In this document: positions 1 to 5,768 of the stretch, piece after piece
Layout of the letters: each line of letters begins with the position of its first letter
Position numbering within the stretch: position 1 is the stretch's first letter
Source of the DNA: Clostridiales bacterium
GTDB lineage: Bacteria; Bacillota; Clostridia; Tissierellales; Sedimentibacteraceae
Assembly (NCBI GenBank): GCA_003497505.1
Contig: DNNV01000403.1
Span: 1-5,842, forward strand
Direction: 5' to 3'
Length of the DNA: 5,842 nucleotides
Program-made: the position numbers and the translations under genes
Notes under the pieces: model-generated
What the model saw: only the letters and a program-made list of their open reading frames with translations
What the model was told of the DNA's origin: nothing
Databases searched by the model: none

Positions 1-93
1 GTCCTGCAAGGCGCCGGAGGCCGGACAACCGCAGCGTATTAAGACATACGTGAGGATTGGCCGGCTGAACGGCAACGCAGCAGGCGGGCTTTT
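1..93 (+). other. GC-rich structured intergenic element (possible RNA or repeat)
   Basis: This stretch is clearly GC-rich while the rest of the window is AT-rich, and it is full of complementary segments. Visible pairings are CCTGC (3-7) with GCAGG (80-84), GCG (11-13) with CGC (76-78), GCCGG (20-24) with CCGGC (61-65), CAACC (26-30) with GG-TTG (54-59, one bulged A), and CGTAT (35-39) with ATACG (46-50) around a six-base loop. Together they make one long nested hairpin that could fold on either strand. Four Ts follow at 90-93 on the plus strand, so a role as a 3' UTR or terminator of a plus-strand gene to the left is possible. From memory, similar GC-rich intergenic elements with a CGTA...TACGTGAG core occur in other Firmicutes, but I cannot confirm a family. 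It may begin before position 1. No open reading frame was assigned here. Confidence 0.5.
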
Positions 94-105
94 AAAACGG
101 CCTAT

Positions 106-1137
106 TTATTTTATTATTCCGTTTGTAATCATCTCAAGACCTATTCTTCCGTCTATTTCACCTGTCTTGATTTTCTTATCGATTTCAAGTATTTTCTCCA
201 TATAATACTGTATTTTTTCCGGGCTTAGATTTCTTGCTTGCTTTGAAAGCTTTGTTGCAACAAAGTTCTTCAGCTTCATTTTATTCATTATGTCATTAAA
301 TCCATATCCTTTTTTCACAAGCACAGTATATTGGTACAGCATCCTGTACTGCCTTGCAAGCATATGTATTATGAACTGCTCAGGAGTGTTATTTAAAAGC
401 ATTTCTTCCAGAATCTCAAATGCCTTTGCTTTATTCCCCTCACACACATAGTCAACAAGCTTGAATATGTTGCTTTCAACGGATTTGATAATTAAAAGTT
501 CTATATCTTCAAGAGAAACACTGCCTGCCCCTGACTTGAAAGAAGCTATTTTCTCTGCTTCATTATTTATATGGTATAGATTCACCGTACTTTCGTACTC
601 CAAATATCCTGAATTGTTGGCAATATAATCAGCATCATGCAAGCTGATGTTTAGCCCTCGGTTTTTAAACTGTGCTGCAATATATCTCGATAACTCCGTT
701 TCATTTAGCTTATTGAGCTCAAAAATCGAATTTTTCTCTTTCATCTTCTTGACGAATTTCTTTCTCAAATCAGGTTTTCCGCCCTTTATAAGGAATATTA
801 TTATACAGCCGTCACTTCCGTCAGCCATTTCCATCAACCTGTCCTCATCTTTTTTGTCCAGGCTGCCTGCAGATGTCAAAAACCCCGCTTCCTTGACAAC
901 ACATACCTTATAATCCGACATAAACGGAAAAGTATTTATAAATTCAAAAAAATCTCTTGAGTTGCTTTCAATTTTTTCAAATTCCATGTAATTCATGCTC
1001 TCATATTCTTCGCTTACATATTTTTTCTTAATGAGATTTACCGCATCATCTATGTGATATTCTTCTGTCCCATGCAATATAAGGAAACAAGGAATCTTCA
1101 TTTTTTCTGTCATATCAGTTATTGCTCTATAGCTCAT
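106..1137 (-). CDS. holA: DNA polymerase III subunit delta (HolA)
   Basis: This encodes the delta subunit of the clamp loader, which opens the beta sliding clamp so it can be placed on primed DNA during replication. The protein has 343 residues, the usual family length. Family landmarks are in order: the N-terminal strand and turn FLILHGTEEYHID (18-30), the segment FPFMSDYKVCVVKEAG (70-85), which matches the conserved PFF-S-rlVVVkd pattern, a central S-NIFKLVDYV helix (221-231), ARQYRMLYQY (261-270), and the C-terminal EIDKKIKTGEIDGRIGLE signature (318-335). The Walker motifs of true ATPase subunits are absent, as expected for delta. The ATG at 1137 is preceded by AAGGGG at a suitable distance, and that site lies inside the end of comEC. 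The two genes overlap by 11 bases, which suggests translational coupling. Internal Met codons at residues 9 and 13 are less well supported as starts. Transcription runs left towards the GC-rich element. Confidence 0.96.
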   Translation of the reverse strand: MSYRAITDMTEKMKIPCFLILHGTEEYHIDDAVNLIKKKYVSEEYESMNYMEFEKIESNSRDFFEFINTFPFMSDYKVCVVKEAGFLTSAGSLDKKDEDRLMEMADGSDGCIIIFLIKGGKPDLRKKFVKKMKEKNSIFELNKLNETELSRYIAAQFKNRGLNISLHDADYIANNSGYLEYESTVNLYHINNEAEKIASFKSGAGSVSLEDIELLIIKSVESNIFKLVDYVCEGNKAKAFEILEEMLLNNTPEQFIIHMLARQYRMLYQYTVLVKKGYGFNDIMNKMKLKNFVATKLSKQARNLSPEKIQYYMEKILEIDKKIKTGEIDGRIGLEMITNGIIK

Positions 1138-3472
1138 AATTTTCCCCTTTACTTCTCATAATCCATACCAGCAGGCAAAAATTTATCATATTCGGAATTA
1201 TTCCTGCAAGATACAGCTCATAGTAATTATCAGACCTGTGACCCGTATATGTATTATAATATATTTTGTCACCTTTTAAAATAAAATTTATTTCCCCATG
1301 CTCAAATGTTGATAAAATATTACTGCCATTGTCTTCATACCTTGATATAACGTCCTTAGACGGAATGCCATAGTTGTTTTTGCCGTAGCTCATAACAGCT
1401 ATACTTGGACTTGAATTATTTACAAATTCAGATGTGGATGATGTCTTACTGCCGTGATGAGGTACCAGCAATATGTCTGTATGCTCAATATATTTTGATA
1501 CCATCCCTTCAACCTCACTTTCAATATCACCCGTAAGCAAAATGCTATTTTGTTCATATTTCAGCAATATAACAAGTGATTGATTGTTGGACTTGACGGT
1601 TGCATAGCCTTCATCCGGCCATAAGATTTCTAATTTCAACCTGTCATCAATTTCTTGACTGTCTCCACTGCACAACAGCTCCACCACATCAACTTCATCA
1701 CTCTTATATGAAGAAAAAACTTTTTTAATTGTTATATTACTGTTCATCAACTCTCTTAATCCGGAATAATGATCCTCGTCCCAATGGCTTATGAATACAC
1801 CGTCAACATTGCTGACACCTCTCTTGACCATATACGGCACTGCTGTATACTTGCCGAAGTTGCTGCTGCTTGTGCTTCCGCAGTCAATTATTAAATTTAT
1901 GTCCTTGTATTTAGCCGTTGTAAACATGCCCTGTCCTGCATCGACAACATTGAAATAAAGATTTACATCCATAAACGGCAAAAAAATGAAGTTAATAATA
2001 TAAAAGCTTAGAAGGATAGCAGCACCACAGTTGTTTTCTCTGTGGTTTTTGTTGTTGTAAGCATAAATCATTACAATCAGCATGCAATAATAAAAAATAA
2101 TCAAAGCAGTCGACATGCCTGAAACAGAAAGCCCGTTAAATTGTACCCTGTCGGTCAAATTCACAAAATACCTCAGGCTATAAAGTATATAATCAAAAAT
2201 ATCAAAGAAAACCATAATGTATCTATAAAAAATTACGTTCATAATTAAAAGTACAAATCCGTATATAAGTATAACCGTAAATATGGGCAGTAGCAATACA
2301 TTGTATATAATCCCCATGACAGGCACATAATTGAAATAATATGACACCACCGGCAGTGTAAACAGCTGTAAAAATAAATATAAATATATTGTTTTGAGAA
2401 TTTTACTCCTTGCTTCAACATGGCGTGAGATATATTTATTATAAACAATAAGGCTTAGTGCAGCCGAAAATGACAATAAAAACCCCGCATCAAAAATCCA
2501 GTAGGGATTGTATAAAGTAAGAACAAGAGCTGCCAGGCATATTGAATTAACAGAGTTATATTTGCGGTATAGAACCTCCGAGCCGAATAAAAGTGTGAAC
2601 ATAACAAGTGCCCTCATTACCGTGACAGGAAAACCTATTAAAAAGCCATAGAACCATATTATAATCCACGCAATCACCCAGCTTGGCCTTCGACCCAAAT
2701 AGAATAATTTAAACATTTTAAGCAATGAAGCATACATAAGCACTATATGAGTTCCAGATACAGCAAAAATATGAGCCAATCCCATAATCTTAATATTGTC
2801 GTACAACCCCTCATCTAAATAATCCACATTTCCCAATATTATTGACAGAATGACATTTGCATTTTCCCTGCTCAGCGAATTATAAAAGCATCCTTCAGCA
2901 TAGTTCCTGAAATTTATTGATATTTCATTCATTAAAGAATACTCTTTTTTAATGACAGTGGGACTCTCCTGCAGAAAAATAACAGCTCCTATTTTTTTAG
3001 CCCTCAAATAATTTTCATAATTGAACATCATTCTGTTTCTGCTGAAGCTACTGTCTGCTGTGCGTCCTTTAAACTGTATTATGCTGTTTTCAGATGTATT
3101 GTTTTCCTTATTTATATATACAATTGTATTTTCGCTTTGTTTAAGCCTTCTGCCGTTTATACCTATTACTGAGCCATCAAAGCTTGAATAATCTGAATCA
3201 GGATTTATTTTATTTTGCTTCTTTATCTTTACAGTAAAGACTGCTTCCTCATTAATATATTGTTTTAGGATAAATTTTGAATTATAATAGGTGTTGACAA
3301 AAGATAAAATCAGAAATGCAATAATTACCGAATTGAATATGAATCGCTTAGTTTTAAAGGTTCTATATACAAGCAAAGAAAATAAAGCTACAAAAATATA
3401 ACTAAAAAATCCATATTCACATGATATTATTCCGACCGCATAGGCCGCAAAGATATATAACAATATATACAT
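1127..3472 (-). CDS. comEC: ComEC/Rec2 family DNA internalization channel with C-terminal metallo-beta-lactamase-like domain
   Basis: This is the polytopic membrane protein that moves single-stranded transforming DNA across the cytoplasmic membrane. With the ATG at 3472 it has 781 residues, close to the usual size. Three parts follow in order: N-terminal membrane helices and a soluble DUF4131-like region ending in FNYENYLRAKKIGAVI (about 150-165), a central multi-helix Competence domain with the hallmark HIFAVSGTH (234-242), and a metallo-beta-lactamase-like domain from about 505. That domain keeps SHWDEDH (562-568), LLTGD (645-649) and VPHHGSKTS (670-678). Two positions differ from the common pattern: DAGQGM where QGD is usual (511-516) and YGIP where YGHP is usual (701-704). 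A further hydrophobic stretch follows at about 750-772. I chose the ATG at 3472 because GAGGTG lies just upstream; an in-frame TTG at 3484 would add four residues and has no ribosome site. It is the first gene of an operon with holA. Confidence 0.94.
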   Translation of the reverse strand: MYILLYIFAAYAVGIISCEYGFFSYIFVALFSLLVYRTFKTKRFIFNSVIIAFLILSFVNTYYNSKFILKQYINEEAVFTVKIKKQNKINPDSDYSSFDGSVIGINGRRLKQSENTIVYINKENNTSENSIIQFKGRTADSSFSRNRMMFNYENYLRAKKIGAVIFLQESPTVIKKEYSLMNEISINFRNYAEGCFYNSLSRENANVILSIILGNVDYLDEGLYDNIKIMGLAHIFAVSGTHIVLMYASLLKMFKLFYLGRRPSWVIAWIIIWFYGFLIGFPVTVMRALVMFTLLFGSEVLYRKYNSVNSICLAALVLTLYNPYWIFDAGFLLSFSAALSLIVYNKYISRHVEARSKILKTIYLYLFLQLFTLPVVSYYFNYVPVMGIIYNVLLLPIFTVILIYGFVLLIMNVIFYRYIMVFFDIFDYILYSLRYFVNLTDRVQFNGLSVSGMSTALIIFYYCMLIVMIYAYNNKNHRENNCGAAILLSFYIINFIFLPFMDVNLYFNVVDAGQGMFTTAKYKDINLIIDCGSTSSSNFGKYTAVPYMVKRGVSNVDGVFISHWDEDHYSGLRELMNSNITIKKVFSSYKSDEVDVVELLCSGDSQEIDDRLKLEILWPDEGYATVKSNNQSLVILLKYEQNSILLTGDIESEVEGMVSKYIEHTDILLVPHHGSKTSSTSEFVNNSSPSIAVMSYGKNNYGIPSKDVISRYEDNGSNILSTFEHGEINFILKGDKIYYNTYTGHRSDNYYELYLAGIIPNMINFCLLVWIMRSKGENYEL

Positions 3473-3550
3473 ATTACACCTCAATTAATTTTACCAAATA
3501 TTAGGTGATAATTAAAGTAGTTTTTAAATAAATTTAGTGCAGGAGACCAT
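3473..3550. promoter_or_regulatory. Divergent intergenic region between comEC and the exonuclease gene
   Basis: This 78-base AT-rich gap must hold the start signals of both divergent genes unless transcription enters from further away. Ribosome sites are clear: GAGGTG on the minus strand at 3482-3477 for comEC and AGGAG at 3541-3545 for the exonuclease gene, five bases from its ATG. Promoter hexamers are weak. On the minus strand TTTAAT (3516-3511) and TAAAAT (3493-3488) are 17 bases apart, but this would place the transcript start almost on the ribosome site. On the plus strand GATAAT (3507-3512) is a possible -10 with no good -35. No operator or riboswitch was recognised. Confidence 0.3.
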
Positions 3551-4516
3551 ATGATTATTGACTTCAAAGAAATACCGCATTTAACATCCAATGAAAACTT
3601 AGGCAGATTATTTAATAATGCTGTCTTTATAGATATAGAAACTACAGGACTTTCACGCATACACGCAGATATAATATCAATAACACTATTGCTTTACCTT
3701 GACAACAGCTATAAAATTTATCAGCTTTTTTGTGAATACAAAATTGACGAGCCAGAAGCATTAAAATATTTAAAGGAGCTCATCATAAATAAGAATTATA
3801 TTGTTACATACAACGGAAACAGTTTTGACATTCCATTCCTGACAAACAAGTTTCAAAAATATAACATAGAAGTTGATATGAATTCCTTTACAAAGATAGA
3901 TTTATATAATTTAATAAGGCAGGTAAGAAACAAAATACAGGTTGAAAATTTAAAACTGAAAACAGTAGAAGGATTTTTTAATATAGAAAGAGAGGACACG
4001 CTCTTAGGCGAAGATATAATAACATTGTATAATGCATATAGAATTGAGCCGAGAAAAGAGTTTTCCTTCTTAATATTGCAGCACAATTACGAGGATGTGC
4101 TCAATCTTCCGATGTTATTTGAGCATATTCTGAATTTATATGATGATGTTCTGTATTATAATAATCTTATTGTAACGTTGAATAACTCTGATTTTAAAAT
4201 CAAAAAAAACTCTCTAATATGCATATTAAATGTAATTGCAGACTGCAAACACGACTATATACATACAAGCTTGAATTTTAATTTGCGTATAGATTATAAA
4301 TCTCAATCCATGGAGTTGGACATCCCTCTCGGTTTTTTTACGGATGAAAAAATAAAGGAATTTTACTTTATAGATAACAATAATTATAAAATTCAATCAT
4401 ATACAGCAATAGAAGGAATAAAAAGAAATCTGATGCCCATTAAATTCAACAGTAAAATATTCGATAGCAATATGGTAAATGTTGTGAAAAATATTTTAAG
4501 CTCAATTACCTTCTAA
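3551..4516 (+). CDS. DEDD-family RNase H-fold exonuclease, YprB-like
   Basis: This is predicted to be a metal-dependent 3'-5' exonuclease with a ribonuclease H fold (the RNase_H_2/YprB-like group); its substrate is not known from the sequence. The protein has 321 residues. The first acidic motif is FIDIETTG (26-33; D28 and E30), the second is TYNGNSFDIPFL (86-97; D93), and the third is HNYEDVLNL (178-186; H178 and D182). The stretch from DLYNLIR (118) to about 163 fits the helical region usual between the second and third motifs. The domain ends near residue 200. Residues about 205-321 form an AT-rich-encoded, Asn- and Ile-rich tail that I do not recognise, with no TPR-like pattern. AGGAG lies five bases before the ATG at 3551. 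The gene is transcribed away from comEC and ends in a terminator region. The neighbourhood suggests DNA metabolism, but this is inference; I assign no gene symbol. Confidence 0.85.
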   Translation: MIIDFKEIPHLTSNENLGRLFNNAVFIDIETTGLSRIHADIISITLLLYLDNSYKIYQLFCEYKIDEPEALKYLKELIINKNYIVTYNGNSFDIPFLTNKFQKYNIEVDMNSFTKIDLYNLIRQVRNKIQVENLKLKTVEGFFNIEREDTLLGEDIITLYNAYRIEPRKEFSFLILQHNYEDVLNLPMLFEHILNLYDDVLYYNNLIVTLNNSDFKIKKNSLICILNVIADCKHDYIHTSLNFNLRIDYKSQSMELDIPLGFFTDEKIKEFYFIDNNNYKIQSYTAIEGIKRNLMPIKFNSKIFDSNMVNVVKNILSSITF

Positions 4517-4527
4517 ACATGGTTGAC

Positions 4528-4561
4528 CGACCATCGACTTTTTAATCCCTGTCGGTGGTCG
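4528..4561 (+). other. Stem-loop just downstream of the exonuclease gene
   Basis: CGACCATCGAC (4528-4538) pairs with GTCGGTGGTCG (4551-4561) over 11 base pairs with one T-G wobble and a 12-base loop. A run of five Ts lies inside the loop (4539-4543). An alternative small hairpin, GTTGA (4522-4526) with TCGAC (4534-4538), would put those Ts right after the stem like a weak terminator, and the two folds exclude each other. It begins 11 bases after the stop codon at 4516. It may be a 3' UTR structure or the first part of a double terminator. Confidence 0.5.
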
Positions 4562-4580
4562 AAATCAAATTATGAAATAC

Positions 4581-4614
4581 AAAAAGGCCTATACATTATT
4601 GTATAGGTCTTTTT
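4581..4614. terminator. Bidirectional Rho-independent terminator between convergent units
   Basis: The segment AAAAAGGCCTATAC (4581-4594) and GTATAGGTCTTTTT (4601-4614) form a 14-base-pair stem with one wobble and the six-base loop ATTATT. The stem ends in A-T runs on both sides, so each strand gives a hairpin followed by Us. On the plus strand it would stop transcription of the exonuclease gene. On the minus strand it lies just after tRNA-Phe and would end the tRNA operon. Confidence 0.9.
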
Positions 4615-4618
4615 ATTT

Positions 4619-4694
4619 TGGTGCCCAAACGCGGAATCGAACCACGGACACGGAGATTTTCAGTCTCCTGCTCTACCGACTGAGCTATCTGGGC
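4619..4694 (-). tRNA. tRNA-Phe (GAA)
   Basis: The minus strand folds into a complete 73-nucleotide cloverleaf plus an encoded CCA (4621-4619). The acceptor arms GCCCAGA and TTTGGGC pair fully with one G-U. The anticodon stem GGAGA/TCTCC holds the loop CTGAAAA with anticodon GAA, and the T-loop is TTCGATT. It is the last gene of the tRNA operon, right before the shared terminator, and lies six bases after the CAU-anticodon gene. Confidence 0.97.
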
Positions 4695-4700
4695 AATGAG

Positions 4701-4774
4701 TGGGCCTTCAAGGACTCGAACCTTGGACCTACCGGTTATGAGCCGGGCGCTCTAACCAACTGAGCTAAAGGCCC
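4701..4774 (-). tRNA. tRNA with CAU anticodon (elongator Met or Ile2)
   Basis: This is a 74-nucleotide cloverleaf with acceptor GGGCCTT/AAGGCCC, discriminator A, anticodon loop CTCATAA and T-loop TTCGAGT. The CCA end is not encoded; CTC follows A73. G1-C72 is paired and the anticodon stem lacks the GGG/CCC pairs of an initiator, so it is not fMet. The C4-G69 and C5-G68 pairs and general likeness to bacterial Ile2 genes make an isoleucine tRNA with a lysidine-modified anticodon possible. The sequence alone does not settle Met against Ile2. Positions 27 and 43 are a C-U mismatch. Confidence 0.93.
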
Positions 4775-4796
4775 AAAACTTTTGTTTTGGTATTAG

Positions 4797-4870
<74 letters not shown>

Positions 4871-4878
4871 TCATTCAA

Positions 4879-4952
4879 TCGGGGCGGCAGGATTTGAACC
4901 CGCGGCCCTCTGGTCCCAAACCAGATGCGCTACCAAACTGCGCTACGCCCCG
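4879..4952 (-). tRNA. tRNA-Pro (UGG)
   Basis: The 74-nucleotide cloverleaf has acceptor CGGGGCG/CGCCCCG, D-stem GCGC/GCGC, anticodon stem TCTGG/CCAGA with loop TTTGGGA (anticodon TGG), T-loop TTCAAAT and discriminator A. CCA is not encoded. The UGG anticodon can read all four proline codons by wobble. It lies eight bases before tRNA-Ile. Confidence 0.97.
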
Positions 4953-4978
4953 ATAATTATATTCATCTGCTGCTAAAA

Positions 4979-5052
4979 TGGCAGGGGATGAGGGAATCGA
5001 ACCCCCACTAATGGTTTTGGAGACCACTGTCATGCCACTTGACCAATCCCCT
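4979..5052 (-). tRNA. tRNA-Trp (CCA)
   Basis: The gene is 71 nucleotides plus an encoded CCA. The acceptor arms AGGGGAT and ATCCCCT pair fully, the D-stem is GTCA/TGAC, the anticodon stem GTGGT/ACCAT holds loop CTCCAAA (anticodon CCA), and the discriminator is G, as usual for bacterial tRNA-Trp. The variable region has four bases. A degenerate tRNA half with a similar 5' end lies directly upstream. Confidence 0.96.
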
Positions 5053-5068
5053 ATATTTCATGCACAGT

Positions 5069-5111
5069 ACAGTTTTAGAAAGTGATATTCTACTAGTTGA
5101 ACTACACTCCT
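5069..5111 (-). pseudogene. Degenerate tRNA 5' half, Trp-like
   Basis: From 5111 leftward the minus strand reads like the first 43 positions of a tRNA: acceptor strand AGGAGTG, T8 A9, D-stem GTTC/GAAT, then an anticodon arm TCACT-TTCTAAA-ACTGT. With standard spacing the loop places CUA at 34-36. The anticodon stem pairs at only three of five positions, G18 of the D-loop is replaced by A, and no T-arm or matching acceptor strand follows before tRNA-Trp starts at 5052. The 5' end resembles tRNA-Trp, and a CCA to CUA change is a single base. It is most likely a decayed, truncated gene copy. If the loop is shifted one base the triplet is UCU (Arg), but then the stem does not pair. Confidence 0.6.
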
Positions 5112-5124
5112 AAATTATGTACAA

Positions 5125-5211
5125 CGGAGAAGGAGGGATTTGAACCCTCGCATCCTTATCAGATCTACTCCCTTAGCAGGGGAGCCTCTTCGGCCACTTG
5201 AGTACTTCTCC
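5125..5211 (-). tRNA. tRNA-Ser (GCU)
   Basis: The 87-nucleotide class II tRNA has acceptor GGAGAAG/CTTCTCC, a perfect anticodon stem CTCCC/GGGAG with loop CTGCTAA (anticodon GCT), a long variable arm and T-loop TTCAAAT. The discriminator is G and CCA is not encoded. It reads AGC and AGU codons. It is preceded by the two stem-loop elements and followed by the degenerate tRNA half. Confidence 0.97.
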
Positions 5212-5222
5212 AATACGCAGTC

Positions 5223-5280
5223 TCATTCACCAATTTATTTGCTCCTACTGTCGCATAAATTGGAAATTCGTTGCGAATGA
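5223..5280 (-). repeat. Stem-loop element B of a tandem pair between tRNA-Ser genes
   Basis: An outer helix TCATTC (5223-5228) with GAATGA (5275-5280) encloses a nine-base-pair inner helix CCAATTTAT (5230-5238) with ATAAATTGG (5255-5263). On the minus strand, the sense of the tRNA operon, the 16-base loop reads GCGACAGTAGGAGCAA. It abuts element A and ends 11 bases before tRNA-Ser(GCU). Its layout and loop resemble element A, so both appear to be copies of one structured unit. It has no U-run after the stem, so it is not a standard terminator. Confidence 0.55.
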
Positions 5281-5327
5281 CCTACCATCAATTTTTTCTC
5301 CCTATCAGTCAAAAAAATTGGGTTAGG
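5281..5327 (-). repeat. Stem-loop element A of a tandem pair between tRNA-Ser genes
   Basis: An outer helix CCTACC (5281-5286) with GGTTAGG (5321-5327, one bulged base) encloses an inner helix CAATTTTTT (5289-5297) with AAAAAATTG (5312-5320). The minus-strand loop is TGACTGATAGGGAG and shares the GAC..TAGG.GAG pattern with the loop of element B. It begins 10 bases after the end of tRNA-Ser(UGA). Together the two elements fill most of the only long spacer (126 bases) in the tRNA operon. Confidence 0.55.
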
Positions 5328-5337
5328 GCATCTTTGA

Positions 5338-5423
5338 CGGAGAGGGTGGGATTCGAACCCACGCGGGCTTTCACCCAAACGGTTTTCAAGACCGCCTCGT
5401 TATGACCACTTCGATACCTCTCC
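5338..5423 (-). tRNA. tRNA-Ser (UGA)
   Basis: The 86-nucleotide class II tRNA has acceptor GGAGAGG/CCTCTCC, anticodon stem GCGGT/ACCGT with loop CTTGAAA (anticodon TGA), a long variable arm with a GGGT-GAAA-GCCC hairpin, and T-loop TTCGAAT. The discriminator is G and CCA is not encoded. It reads UCN codons and lies four bases after tRNA-Lys. Confidence 0.97.
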
Positions 5424-5427
5424 AAGT

Positions 5428-5503
5428 TGGTGATCCATCGGCGATTCGAACGCCGGACACCTTGATTAAAAGTCAAGTGCTCTGCCTGCTGAGCTAATGG
5501 ATC
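5428..5503 (-). tRNA. tRNA-Lys (UUU)
   Basis: The 73-nucleotide cloverleaf plus encoded CCA (5430-5428) has acceptor GATCCAT/ATGGATC, anticodon stem CTTGA/TCAAG with loop CTTTTAA (anticodon TTT), T-arm CGGCG/CGCCG with loop TTCGAAT, and discriminator A. All stems pair well. Confidence 0.97.
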
Positions 5504-5516
5504 ATATTAAATTAAT

Positions 5517-5591
5517 TGGCTGGGATGGCAGGATTCGAACCTACGCATACTAGAGTCAAAGTCTAGTGCCTTACCGCTTGGCGACATCCCA
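5517..5591 (-). tRNA. tRNA-Gln (UUG)
   Basis: The 72-nucleotide cloverleaf plus encoded CCA has acceptor TGGGATG/CATCCCA, discriminator G, and loop CTTTGAC with anticodon TTG. The U1-A72 pair and G73 are usual glutamine features. The stretch TCGCCAAGCGGTAAGGCAC is shared exactly with the next glutamine gene 12 bases upstream, so the two look like a tandem duplication that diverged. Confidence 0.97.
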
Positions 5592-5603
5592 TTATTACTC
5601 TTT

Positions 5604-5678
5604 TGGCTGGGGTAGTAGGATTTGAACCCACGAATGCCAGAGTCAGAGTCTGGTGCCTTACCGCTTGGCGATACCCCA
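5604..5678 (-). tRNA. tRNA-Gln (CUG)
   Basis: The 72-nucleotide cloverleaf plus encoded CCA has acceptor TGGGGTA/TACCCCA, discriminator G, and loop CTCTGAC with anticodon CTG, which reads only CAG. It is the closest relative of the UUG gene beside it. A dedicated CUG glutamine tRNA is not strictly needed beside a UUG one. Confidence 0.97.
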
Positions 5679-5685
5679 ATTAAAC

Positions 5686-5759
5686 TGCACCCAGGAGGAG
5701 TCGAACCCCCGGCACACGGATTAGAAGTCCGTTGCTCTATCCTTCTGAGCTATGGGTGC
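5686..5759 (-). tRNA. tRNA-Arg (UCU)
   Basis: The 74-nucleotide cloverleaf has acceptor GCACCCA/TGGGTGC, anticodon stem ACGGA/TCCGT with loop CTTCTAA (anticodon TCT), T-loop TTCGACT and discriminator A. CCA is not encoded; GTT follows A73. It reads AGA and AGG, the arginine codons common in AT-rich genomes. Confidence 0.97.
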
Positions 5760-5768
5760 TCAGTAATT

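Noticed and set aside
647..913. Plus-strand reading frame inside holA
   Set aside because: It is antisense to a well-supported gene, and its composition is the mirror of holA codons.
2245..2448. Second minus-strand reading frame inside comEC
   Set aside because: It overlaps the membrane region of comEC in another frame and has no recognisable domain.
3473..3484. TTG start adding four residues to ComEC
   Set aside because: No Shine-Dalgarno site precedes it, while the TTG codon itself overlaps the GAGGTG that serves the ATG at 3472.
3853..4086. Minus-strand reading frame inside the exonuclease gene
   Set aside because: It is antisense to the nuclease domain with its catalytic motifs and has no support of its own.
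4572..4763. Plus-strand 63-codon reading frame after the exonuclease gene
   Set aside because: It runs through the terminator and antisense through tRNA-Phe and most of the CAU tRNA; it has no ribosome site and is explained by those genes.
5053..5115. Pyrrolysine tRNA as the source of the CUA anticodon
   Set aside because: The arms do not resemble pyrrolysine tRNA, the 3' half is absent, and the 5' end is closer to tryptophan tRNA.
5212..5337. T-box riboswitch or internal promoter between the serine tRNAs
   Set aside because: No T-box core or terminator is present, and no convincing -35/-10 pair on the minus strand was found; the related stem-loops explain the pairing.
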